Source: Skermanella stibiiresistens SB22
Lineage (GTDB): Bacteria > Pseudomonadota > Alphaproteobacteria > Azospirillales > Azospirillaceae
Direction: 5' to 3'
Length of the DNA: 64,000 nt
Assembly (NCBI RefSeq): GCF_000576635.1
Contig: NZ_AVFL01000010.1
Span: forward strand, 124,001 to 188,000
A model generated the notes under the pieces. It was not told where the DNA came from, made no database searches, and saw only the letters and a list, made by a program, of their open reading frames with translations. How positions within the stretch are numbered: the first letter of the stretch is position 1; the number at the start of each line of letters is the position of its first letter. The position numbers and the translations under genes were made by a program. Shown here piece after piece: positions 35,916-44,365 of the stretch.

Positions 35916-35950
35916 TTCCCTCAGACGTAAATTGGGCAGACATATACAAT
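35916..35950 (+). promoter_or_regulatory. promoter overlapped by a TTC-PAM target of the crRNA-like RNA
   Basis: TTC at 35916-35918 is followed by CCTCAGACGTAAATTG, which matches the start of the crRNA-like spacer (CCTCAAACGTTGATCG) at positions 1-5, 7-10, 13, 14 and 16. Position 6, the base flipped out of type I R-loops, is the only mismatch in the first ten. The same bases form a weak -35 box, CAGACG (35922-35927), located 17 bases from a -10 box TACAAT (35945-35950). Cascade bound here would cover the whole promoter, giving repression without full-length pairing or cleavage. Confidence 0.65.
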
Positions 35951-36090
35951 GTTTAAAAAAACCTGTTGACCTAGCTTATTGGGATATGACACTATCCGAT
36001 CGTGCTCACCCGAAAGGGGTATCGGCGGTACCAGCGCCGATACCCTGGCAAGCACCACATCGCAACTCGCAGACAGATTGGAGGTTCACG

Positions 36091-36117
36091 GTGTGGCAGA
36101 CTCGACCCAGAAGATAA
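36091..36117 (+). CDS. mini-ORF with tandem rare arginine codons (possible CreT toxin ORF)
   Basis: Eight codons, GTG TGG CAG ACT CGA CCC AGA AGA, then TAA. A strong Shine-Dalgarno GGAGG lies at 36080-36084, six bases before GTG. AGA is rarely used in the surrounding GC-rich genes, which favour CGC/CGG. Tandem AGA after an efficient initiation site is the device used by the haloarchaeal CreT RNA to sequester tRNA-Arg(UCU). Here the pair comes at codons 7-8 rather than directly after the start. A downstream CCTCC (36131-36135) could pair with and mask the GGAGG. Too short to be judged as a normal gene. Confidence 0.3.
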   Translation: MWQTRPRR

Positions 36118-36185
36118 CATCGGCGCCAGTCCTCCGCCAGCAAAAAGCGTTGGCAGACTTCACGCCACGATTCACAACTTGATAG

Positions 36186-36229
36186 TCAGGTTGCCACGAC
36201 CCCTTAACTTGGTCGCCGTGGCAACCTGA
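36186..36229. repeat. 13-bp-stem hairpin, possible terminator
   Basis: TCAGGTTGCCACG (36186-36198) and CGTGGCAACCTGA (36217-36229) are perfect inverted repeats around an 18-base loop with an inner ACC/GGT. A short TTATT follows. It could end the transcript that begins near 35957 or be a remnant of a small mobile element. Confidence 0.6.
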
Positions 36230-36550
36230 TTATTCAACGCAAGCAAATCCCTTCGATGACCTCAACAGCGGATAGTCATACACATTGCCGCAGCGTATAT
36301 TAGCTCACATCAACATCATCATTAATCACCTGATGCATTGTCCGTTTACGCGAAATATTTTTGAGTATTCATATAAACTTCCAAGTACGCATAAATACAC
36401 TTTGATCCGAAGCAAGTTTGCACCATCGAAATCCCCACAGACCTAAAATCACGCCATGCTGGGATATCTTACCCGGTTGGGGCTGAAATTACACCGCACA
36501 TAAGTAATACGACCGGCACTGAACAATAATCGGTTTCTAACGAACGTCCA

Positions 36551-36575
36551 ACGGTAGGTCGGCTGCCGCTTCGGT
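36551..36575 (+). repeat. degenerate REP unit
   Basis: Contains GTAGGTCGGCTGCCGCTTCGG, sharing the GTAGG head and the right-hand stem sequence of the 14982-15075 element but lacking the middle. It appears to be a deleted copy, 31 bases from the complete REP pair. Confidence 0.55.
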
Positions 36576-36605
36576 ATGAAGAAACCAATGGATGGAATTG
36601 TAACC

Positions 36606-36683
36606 GTAGGTCGGGTAGAGCGCAGCGGCACCCGACAATCAGGCGAGTTGGTGTCGGGTGCCGCTGCGCTCTACCCGACCTAC
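36606..36683. repeat. REP-type palindromic pair (BIME-like), perfect 31-bp arms
   Basis: Arms at 36606-36636 and 36653-36683 are perfect inverted repeats with a 16-base loop. Each begins with GTAGG and folds as TCGGG...CCCGA. Compared with the copy at 14982-15075 the stem bases have changed on both sides together (TCGGC/GCCGA to TCGGG/CCCGA), so pairing is conserved. It lies between the RNA elements and the cas5c promoter. Confidence 0.85.
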
Positions 36684-36706
36684 GAGAACAACTGTTCGAC
36701 CGGTCA

Positions 36707-36735
36707 TTGTTCAGTGCCGATGGCATAAGTATAAT
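36707..36735 (+). promoter_or_regulatory. candidate promoter of the cas5c-cas2 operon
   Basis: TATAAT at 36730-36735 is preceded at exactly 17 bases by TTGTTC (36707-36712). Transcription from here would give a leader of about 90 bases before cas5c. No second match to the crRNA-like spacer was found over this promoter, so direct repression of the Cascade operon by that RNA is not supported by sequence. Confidence 0.5.
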
Positions 36736-36833
36736 TGTCGAGACTCAAAAATAATCATTCGCATCAGAGAGAGTTAAGAATCGCACCCCAGCCCATCGGT
36801 TCAACAGCGGGATTTCCGCTGATAGGAGGAGTC

Positions 36834-37505
36834 ATGTCTTTCGGAGTAAAACTCCGCGTTCGCGGTCAGCGGGCCTGCTTCACGCGGCCTGAGATGAAAG
36901 TGGAGCGCGTGTCATACGATGTTATGACGCCGTCGGCGGCTCGCGGCATCCTGGAAGCCATCCATTGGAAGCCTGCGATCACTTGGATGATCGACCGCAT
37001 CCATGTCTTGGCCCCGATCCGCTTCCAGTCGATCCGCCGGAACGAGGTCGGCGCCCGGGCACCCGTCTCCAACGTCCGCAAGGCCATGAAGTCCGGCGAC
37101 CTCGACGGCTTGCGCCTGATCGTGGAGAACGAACGCCAGCAGCGCGCCGCGACCATCCTCCATCAAGTCGATTACATCATCGAGGCGCATTTCGACATGA
37201 CGGCGAAAGCCGGCGCCTGCGACAACGCGACCAAGCATCGCGAAATCTTCATCCGCCGCGCCGCCAGTGGCCAGTGCTTTCACCAACCCTATTTCGGCAC
37301 CCGCGAATTCCCGGCCGACTTCGAACTGGTGGAGGACGACTTGCCTTCCAGCACGCTCCCCCAGGATCAGCGGAACCGGGACTTGGGCTGGATGCTGCTG
37401 GACATCGACCACGCCAATGATCGCGTCCCGCTGTTCTTCCCCGCCAGTTTGAAGGACGGCGTCATGGCCGTGCCAAGCCTCAACGCGCCCGAGATCCGGT
37501 CATGA
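36834..37505 (+). CDS. cas5c: Cas5c (Cas5d), type I-C crRNA endonuclease/Cascade subunit
   Basis: 223 residues from ATG 36834, which has AGGAGGA at 36824-36830. The N-terminus SFGVKLRVRGQRACFTRPEMKVERVSYDVMTPSAARGILEAIHWKP is the typical Cas5d RAMP start. Type I-C lacks Cas6, and Cas5c cuts the repeat hairpin to make crRNA and then stays bound to the 5' handle. This matters for the crRNA-like RNA at 35699-35768, which retains the handle sequence. The stop overlaps the cas8c start (ATGA). Confidence 0.95.
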   Translation: MSFGVKLRVRGQRACFTRPEMKVERVSYDVMTPSAARGILEAIHWKPAITWMIDRIHVLAPIRFQSIRRNEVGARAPVSNVRKAMKSGDLDGLRLIVENERQQRAATILHQVDYIIEAHFDMTAKAGACDNATKHREIFIRRAASGQCFHQPYFGTREFPADFELVEDDLPSSTLPQDQRNRDLGWMLLDIDHANDRVPLFFPASLKDGVMAVPSLNAPEIRS

Positions 37506-39418
37506 GTATGTTGGCCGCCCTCAACCTCCATTACGACCGGCTGGCGGACCGCGACGCGGCACCATCATATGGATACTCCACCGAGGGGATCGGTTTCGCC
37601 ATCATCCTCCAGCCGGACGGCTCGGTATCCAGCGTGCGAGACCTGCGCGAGCCCTCCGGCAAGAAGCGCCTGCCGCTGCCGGTCGATGTCCCGCGATCCT
37701 TCAAGCGTCCCGGCGTCACGCCCCGCGCGTATTTCCTGTGGGACAACACCAAGTTCGCGCTGGGGCTCGGCAAGGACAAGACCACCGGGGAAACCGCCCG
37801 GTACCCCGCCCATTTCGCCGCGTTCCGCGAATTGCACGAACAGGCGCTGTCCGGCACCGACGAGCCGGCCCTGCTCGCCCTGTTGGCCTTCCTCCAGTCG
37901 TGGGCCCCCGAGAACTTGCCGCCCGACGTGTTCACCGATCAAGTCGTGGCCCAAGTGCTGGACCAGAACGTCGCGTTCTCATACGCGCCTGACAACGCGT
38001 CCAGCCCCGGCGTCCGCTTCCTGCACCAATCCTCCGCCGCGCGCCAGATCTGGCAAAGGCAACTCGCCGCCGCGACCGGCGCCAGCGGAACCTGCCTGAT
38101 CACCGGACAACAGGCGCCGACCGTCCGCCTGCATCCCTCGATCAAGGGCGTTTGGGGCGCGCAAAGTTCCGGCGCGTCCCTGGTATCCTTCAACCTCGAC
38201 GCCTTCGAATCCTACGGCAAGGAGCAAGGCGACAATTCCCCCGTCTCGGAAGCCGCCGCCTTCGGCTATGGCACCGCGCTCAACGCCCTGCTGGCGCGCG
38301 CCAGCGACAACAGGGTCCAAGTCGGCGACGCCTCCGTCGTGTTCTGGGTGGATGCCAGCCGTTGCGGCGAGGAAGCCGCCAAACTGGCGGAGGCCATCGC
38401 CGCCGAGAGGATCAATCCCCCCTTCGAAGGGAAGACCGCGGAAGACGGCGACGCCGACCACGACCCCGAGGAGGAGGCAGAGGAAGAGGAAGACGACCCC
38501 AGCGACGAGGCCGGCGACACCTACCGCCTCAAGGACTCGCTCGAGCGCATCTCCGCCGGGCGCCCCGATCGGTCGATCACCCCCGATGTCGTTCTCGGCA
38601 CCCGCTTCTTCGTGCTCGGCCTATCACCCAATGTCGCCCGCGTCTCCGTCCGCTTCTGGCACGAGACGACCTTGGGCGCCTTCGTCCGCACTTTCGACCA
38701 GCACTGGCATGACATGCGGATCGAGCCCGCCGCCTGGAAGGCCCAGCCATCCGCCCAGGCGCTGCTCTTTGAGACGGCGCTCCAGCGCAAGGCGGAGAAC
38801 ATCCCCAAGCTGCTCGGTGGCGAGCTGATGCGCGCCATCCTCACGGGAGGCCGCTATCCCAGGCTGCTGCTGTCGGCGACGCTCCAGCGCATCCGCGCCG
38901 ACGGAAAGATCAATGGCCGCCGCGCCGCGATCTGCAAGGCGTGGCTCGCCCGACATACCCGCTTTGAAAACGAACAAGCCGGAATCCCGGAACAGGAGGA
39001 CAATCTCGTGAGTCTCGATCGTGACCAGACCGACCCGGCCTATCTGATGGGGCGCTTGTTCGCGGTGCTGGAAAGCGTCCAGCGCGCCGCCCTCGGCAAA
39101 GTCAACGCCAGCATCCGCGACCGCTATTTCGGCGCGGCGTCGGCCACGCCCGCCAGCGTCTTCCCGCTGCTGCTGCGTGGCGCCAACCACCATCTGTCCG
39201 TGCTGCGCAAGAAGAGCGACGCCGGCGGCCTCGCGGTCTGGTTCGAGCGCGAGATGGGCGAGATCGTCGACAAGCTGTCGATGGACCTCCCCCGCCACCT
39301 CCGGCTGGAGGACCAGGGCCGGTTCGTCGTCGGCTATTACCACCAGCGCAACGCGCGCAAGACCGACGACGACACCGCGGCGCCACCCCCGGCGGAAGAC
39401 GAGGCGACCGCCGCCTGA
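37502..39418 (+). CDS. cas8c: Cas8c (Csd1), type I-C Cascade large subunit
   Basis: A 638-residue Csd1-family protein. It starts MSMLAALNLHYDRLAD and contains the family patterns YFLWDNTKFALGLGKD, CLITGQQAPTVRLHPSIKGVWG and VFWVDAS. Cas8c recognises the PAM and, from an internal start, also supplies the small subunit in I-C. An unusually acidic stretch at ~313-340 (DHDPEEEAEEEEDDPSDEAG) interrupts the middle and is probably a disordered linker. It overlaps cas5c by 4 bases; cas7c follows after 114 bases. Confidence 0.95.
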   Translation: MSMLAALNLHYDRLADRDAAPSYGYSTEGIGFAIILQPDGSVSSVRDLREPSGKKRLPLPVDVPRSFKRPGVTPRAYFLWDNTKFALGLGKDKTTGETARYPAHFAAFRELHEQALSGTDEPALLALLAFLQSWAPENLPPDVFTDQVVAQVLDQNVAFSYAPDNASSPGVRFLHQSSAARQIWQRQLAAATGASGTCLITGQQAPTVRLHPSIKGVWGAQSSGASLVSFNLDAFESYGKEQGDNSPVSEAAAFGYGTALNALLARASDNRVQVGDASVVFWVDASRCGEEAAKLAEAIAAERINPPFEGKTAEDGDADHDPEEEAEEEEDDPSDEAGDTYRLKDSLERISAGRPDRSITPDVVLGTRFFVLGLSPNVARVSVRFWHETTLGAFVRTFDQHWHDMRIEPAAWKAQPSAQALLFETALQRKAENIPKLLGGELMRAILTGGRYPRLLLSATLQRIRADGKINGRRAAICKAWLARHTRFENEQAGIPEQEDNLVSLDRDQTDPAYLMGRLFAVLESVQRAALGKVNASIRDRYFGAASATPASVFPLLLRGANHHLSVLRKKSDAGGLAVWFEREMGEIVDKLSMDLPRHLRLEDQGRFVVGYYHQRNARKTDDDTAAPPPAEDEATAA

Positions 39419-39532
39419 TCGCCTCCACCTGATCAACACCACCAATCCCGACCGCGCCACCAATCCCCGGCGCCGATCCGCCCCAGCCCCTTGAGCCGCG
39501 AGGCCACGCGCGCCCGCCAGAGGACCAAAGCC

Positions 39533-40480
39533 ATGACCGCCATCCAGAACCGCTACGAATTCGTCTTCCTGTTCGACGTCACCCGCGGCAACCCCAACGG
39601 CGACCCCGATGCCGGCAACCTGCCGCGCCTCGACCCGGAGACCAACCACGGCTTGGTCACCGATGTCTGCCTCAAGCGCAAGATCCGCAACTTCGTCGGC
39701 ATGTTCCACGACGCCACGCCCGGCTTGGGCATCTATGTCAAGGAAGGCTCGATCCTCAACGACACGCACCGCGAGGCCTATCGCAAGGTCCGTCCCGACG
39801 ACGACAAGGTCAATACCGCCGCCAAGCTGTCGCCCAAGAACGCTCCCGAGGAAAAGGCCATCCGCGATTTCATGTGCGGCAATTTCTTCGATGTCCGCAC
39901 CTTCGGTGCGGTCATGAGCACCGGCGTCAACTGCGGTCAGGTGCGCGGCCCCGTCCAGTTCAACTTCGCCCAATCGGTCGAGCCGGTGATGCCCCTGGAA
40001 ATCTCGATCACCCGCATGGCCGCCACCAACGAGGCGGAAGCGAAGAAGTCGGCGGAGGGCGACGACGCGCGTCGCGACAACCGCACCATGGGGCGGAAGC
40101 ACATCATCCCCTATGGCCTCTATCGCGGGCACGGCTATATCTCGGCCAAGTTGGCGGAATGGACAGGGTTCGGCGACGACGACCTGGAACTGCTGTGGTC
40201 GGCGCTGGAACAGATGTTCGACCACGACCGATCCGCCGCGCGCGGCGAGATGGGCAGCCGCAAGCTGATCGTGTTCCGCCACGACAGCGCGCTGGGCAAC
40301 GCGCCGGCGCCCAAGCTGTTCGACCGCGTCAAGGTCTCCCGCCTGTTCCAGAACGAGACCTATGAACTGGGCTCGCCAGGCACCCACAACCTGCCCCCCG
40401 CGCGCGGCTTCGCCGACTACGCCGTGTCGATCGACCGCGAGGGGCTCCCCGCCGGCGTCCAGATCATCGATCGCCTGTGA
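39533..40480 (+). CDS. cas7c: Cas7c (Csd2), type I-C Cascade backbone
   Basis: 315 residues from ATG 39533, with AGAGGA upstream. RYEFVFLFDVTRGNPNGDPDAGNLPRLDPET is the Csd2 signature, followed by VTDVCLKRKIRN and FFDVRTFGAVMSTG. Several copies polymerise along the crRNA spacer. The frame is intact and of usual length. The stop overlaps a possible GTG start of cas4. Confidence 0.95.
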   Translation: MTAIQNRYEFVFLFDVTRGNPNGDPDAGNLPRLDPETNHGLVTDVCLKRKIRNFVGMFHDATPGLGIYVKEGSILNDTHREAYRKVRPDDDKVNTAAKLSPKNAPEEKAIRDFMCGNFFDVRTFGAVMSTGVNCGQVRGPVQFNFAQSVEPVMPLEISITRMAATNEAEAKKSAEGDDARRDNRTMGRKHIIPYGLYRGHGYISAKLAEWTGFGDDDLELLWSALEQMFDHDRSAARGEMGSRKLIVFRHDSALGNAPAPKLFDRVKVSRLFQNETYELGSPGTHNLPPARGFADYAVSIDREGLPAGVQIIDRL

Positions 40481-40518
40481 CCGACAAGGAGTGGACCGGA
40501 AAGGGGGAACGAACCGCC

Positions 40519-41142
40519 ATGGAAGACACCGACCCGCTGCCCCTCTCCGCCCTCCAGCATTACCTGTTCTGCCCGCGTCAATGCGCGCTCATCCATGTCG
40601 AGCGGCAATGGGCCGAAAACCGCCTCACGGCGGAAGGGCGCGTGTTGCACGAGCGGGTGGATTTGGGCGGCAAGTCCACCCCGCGCGGGGTTCGCACCGT
40701 TCGTTCCATGCCGCTCCGCTGCCATCGTCTCGGCATCGGCGGTGTGGCCGACGTGGTCGAACTGCGCGGCCCCGGCCGCCAGCCCTACCCGGTCGAATAC
40801 AAGCGCGGCAAGCCCAAGTCGCACCGCGCCGACGAGGTCCAGCTTTGCGCCCAGGCGCTCTGCCTGGAGGAGATGTTCGGCGCCACCATCCCCGAGGGTG
40901 CGCTGTTCTATGGCGAAAGCCGCCGCCGAACCGCGGTCGCCTTCGATCCTGACCTCCGGGCCTTGACCGAGCGGGTGGCGGAAGCCGCCCGCGCCATGAT
41001 CTCGTCCGGCGTCACGCCTCCCCCCGACCACGCTCCCCGCAAGTGCGGCCAGTGCTCGCTGGCCGACCTGTGCCAGCCCAAGCGCCTGTCGCGGCCACCG
41101 GCGGTTGCCGACTGGCTGCTCCGCCAGCTTCAAGCCGAATGA
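40519..41142 (+). CDS. cas4: Cas4 nuclease, adaptation
   Basis: 207 residues from ATG 40519, supported by GGGGGA 10 bases upstream; a GTG at 40477 overlapping the cas7c stop is the alternative. Iron-sulfur ligands are visible: one Cys in YLFCPRQCALIH and three at the end in RKCGQCSLADLCQP. The RecB-type nuclease core contains VEYKRGKPK. Cas4 trims prespacers and sets PAM orientation with Cas1-Cas2. cas1 begins 12 bases downstream. Confidence 0.94.
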   Translation: MEDTDPLPLSALQHYLFCPRQCALIHVERQWAENRLTAEGRVLHERVDLGGKSTPRGVRTVRSMPLRCHRLGIGGVADVVELRGPGRQPYPVEYKRGKPKSHRADEVQLCAQALCLEEMFGATIPEGALFYGESRRRTAVAFDPDLRALTERVAEAARAMISSGVTPPPDHAPRKCGQCSLADLCQPKRLSRPPAVADWLLRQLQAE

Positions 41143-41154
41143 GGGCATCCGACC

Positions 41155-42195
41155 ATGCGCCAGCACCTCAACACCCTGTTCGTCACCAGCGAAGGCGCTT
41201 GGCTCAAGAAAGACGGCGCCAACATCGTGGTCGAGGTCGAACAGGCCGAGATCGGCCGCGTCCCGGCCCACATGATGGGCGGCGTCGTCTGCTTCGGCCG
41301 CGTCGGCATGTCGCCTCCCCTGATGGGTTTCTGCGCCGAACAGGGCATCGCGGTCTCCTTCCTCAGCGAGCATGGCCGCTTCGTCGCCCGTGTCGAGGGA
41401 CCGGTAAGCGGCAACGTGCTGCTTCGCCGAAGCCAGTACCGCGCCAGCGACGACGACGCGGCTTGCGCCGTGATCGCGCGCGCTCTTGTCGCCGGCAAGG
41501 CCGCCAACCAGCGCACCGTCCTGCGCCGCGCCCTGCGCGACTACGGCGACAGCCTGGACCCCGCCAGCCAAGCCCGGCTGGACGACGCCCAGCGCCGCTT
41601 GGCGGATGTCGCGCGCCTTGTCATGGAGGCACCCGGCACCGATGCCGCGCGGGGGCACGAGGGCGATGGTGCCAGCGCCTATTTCGGCGTGTTCGATCTG
41701 CTGATCCGGGTGGAGGATCCGGCGATGCGCTTCAAGACCCGCAACCGCCGCCCGCCACTGGACGCCTGCAACGCCCTGCTGTCGTTCCTCTACGCCATCG
41801 TCGGACACGATTGCCGATCCGCGCTGGAAACCGTCGGCCTTGACCCCCAAGTCGGCTTCCTGCACCGCGACCGGCCCGGCCGGGCGGGCTTGGCGCTCGA
41901 CTTGATGGAGGAGGTCCGCCCGATCCTGGCGGACAGGGTGGCGCTCAGCCTGATCAACCGCCAGCAAGTGACGGCGGCCGATTTCGAGTACAAGGAAGGC
42001 GGCGCCGTGATGCTGCGCGACGACGCGCGCAAGACCGTGCTGACCGCCTATCAGGAACGGAAGCGCGACGAGATCCTTCACCCGTTCCTGGACGAGAAGC
42101 TGACGCTCGGGCTGGTGCCGCACATCCAGGCCCGCCTGCTCGCCCGCCACCTGCGCGGCGACCTCGACGGCTACCCGCCCTTCCTGTGGAAATGA
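41155..42195 (+). CDS. cas1: Cas1 integrase, type I-C
   Basis: A 346-residue spacer integrase. The N-terminal beta domain (TLFVTSEGAWLKKDGANIVVEVE) is followed by the helical catalytic domain with DACNALLSFLYAIVGHDCRSALETVGLDPQVGFLH and LALDLMEEVRPILADR, the standard Cas1 active-site context (Glu, His and Asp). It is intact, so the array may still acquire spacers. cas2 begins 7 bases after its stop. Confidence 0.96.
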   Translation: MRQHLNTLFVTSEGAWLKKDGANIVVEVEQAEIGRVPAHMMGGVVCFGRVGMSPPLMGFCAEQGIAVSFLSEHGRFVARVEGPVSGNVLLRRSQYRASDDDAACAVIARALVAGKAANQRTVLRRALRDYGDSLDPASQARLDDAQRRLADVARLVMEAPGTDAARGHEGDGASAYFGVFDLLIRVEDPAMRFKTRNRRPPLDACNALLSFLYAIVGHDCRSALETVGLDPQVGFLHRDRPGRAGLALDLMEEVRPILADRVALSLINRQQVTAADFEYKEGGAVMLRDDARKTVLTAYQERKRDEILHPFLDEKLTLGLVPHIQARLLARHLRGDLDGYPPFLWK

Positions 42196-42202
42196 GATCC
42201 CC

Positions 42203-42493
42203 ATGCTGATGCTGATCACCTATGATGTCCGAACCGAGGACACGGCGGGCCGCCGCCGGCTGCGGCGTGTCGCGCGGGCTTGCCTGGACTTCGGCCAGCG
42301 CGTCCAATTCTCGGTGTTCGAATGCGAGCTGGACCCGGCCCAATGGACGGCGCTCCGAGCCCGCCTGATCGGCGAGATCGACCCGGCGACCGACAGCCTC
42401 CGCTTCTACAATTTGGGCGCCAACGCCAAGTGGAGGATCGAACACGTCGGCGCGAAACCCGCGCAGGATTTCGACGCGCCGCTCATCTTCTGA
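42203..42493 (+). CDS. cas2: Cas2, type I-C
   Basis: A 96-residue protein with the Cas2 ferredoxin-fold start MLMLITYDVRTED, whose Asp is in the first strand, and the following RLRRVARACLDFGQRVQFSVFECEL. It forms the scaffold of the Cas1-Cas2 integrase. It is the last cas gene; the leader and array follow directly on the same strand. Confidence 0.95.
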   Translation: MLMLITYDVRTEDTAGRRRLRRVARACLDFGQRVQFSVFECELDPAQWTALRARLIGEIDPATDSLRFYNLGANAKWRIEHVGAKPAQDFDAPLIF

Positions 42494-42689
42494 CAGACCT
42501 TTCCGTCCGTCGCGCGAACCCCAAGCGGTTCCAGATTCCCTGGGAGGTTCGCGCGGGTGAATTACCTTGCATTTTCAACGCATGCTGTCAAAGTTCGGCA
42601 GGCATCGCCCTTCCGAGGCTTGATTAACGCGATGGGTTCGCGCTGGACCGGGAAATCGGCGTTATTTGACAATAGAATAGACTGAAGCA
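42494..42689 (+). promoter_or_regulatory. CRISPR leader
   Basis: The 196 bases between cas2 and the first repeat. They contain a perfect 10-bp inverted repeat, CGCGCGAACC (42511-42520) and GGTTCGCGCG (42546-42555), and an AT-richer end next to the first repeat (TTATTTGACAATAGAATAG). The leader identity follows from its position and from the degenerate repeat being at the opposite end of the array. The array promoter is expected here, but no clear pair of boxes was found. Confidence 0.75.

Positions 42690-44365
<1,676 letters not shown>

Larger units (their letters stand above)
35957..36230 (+). ncRNA. putative transcript controlled by the crRNA-like RNA (CreT-like candidate)
   Basis: The inferred transcript starts near 35957, after the TACAAT box. 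It contains an 11-bp perfect hairpin, GGGTATCGGCG/CGCCGATACCC (36017-36045), preceded by a CCC-GAAA-GGG tetraloop hairpin. A GGAGG-led mini-ORF with tandem AGA codons follows (36080-36117), then a 13-bp hairpin (36186-36229) that could terminate it. A second promoter-like pair, TTGACC (35966-35971) and CACTAT (35990-35995), lies inside. CreT toxins known elsewhere are small RNAs whose mini-ORFs trap rare tRNAs. The boundaries and the toxin role here are inference. Confidence 0.4.
35650..36833. other. 1.2 kb cas3-cas5c spacer carrying RNA elements, a REP pair and promoters
   Basis: This interval has no protein gene of ordinary size and is less GC-rich than its surroundings. In order it holds the hairpin after cas3 (35673-35698), a minus-strand crRNA-like RNA with its own promoter (35699-35805), a PAM-flanked target over a plus-strand promoter (35916-35950), a structured stretch with a mini-ORF ending AGA-AGA-TAA (36091-36117), a 13-bp-stem hairpin (36186-36229), a degenerate and a complete REP element (36551-36683), and a promoter for cas5c (36707-36735). 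Positions 36240-36540 show nothing recognisable. Confidence 0.8.

Noticed and set aside
35772-35930. A 52-residue open frame (starting MHFYQIFGWISSVDK) with GAGGTG upstream, in the cas3-cas5c gap
   Set aside because: It lies over the promoter of the crRNA-like RNA on the other strand, ends inside the predicted RNA target, and has no recognisable family. It could be a real small protein or an old gene remnant; peptide evidence or conservation would decide.
35949-35969. A six-codon frame ATG TTT AAA AAA ACC TGT TGA just after the TACAAT box
   Set aside because: It has no Shine-Dalgarno sequence and overlaps the -10 box, so it would not be on the transcript. The mini-ORF at 36091 is the better candidate.
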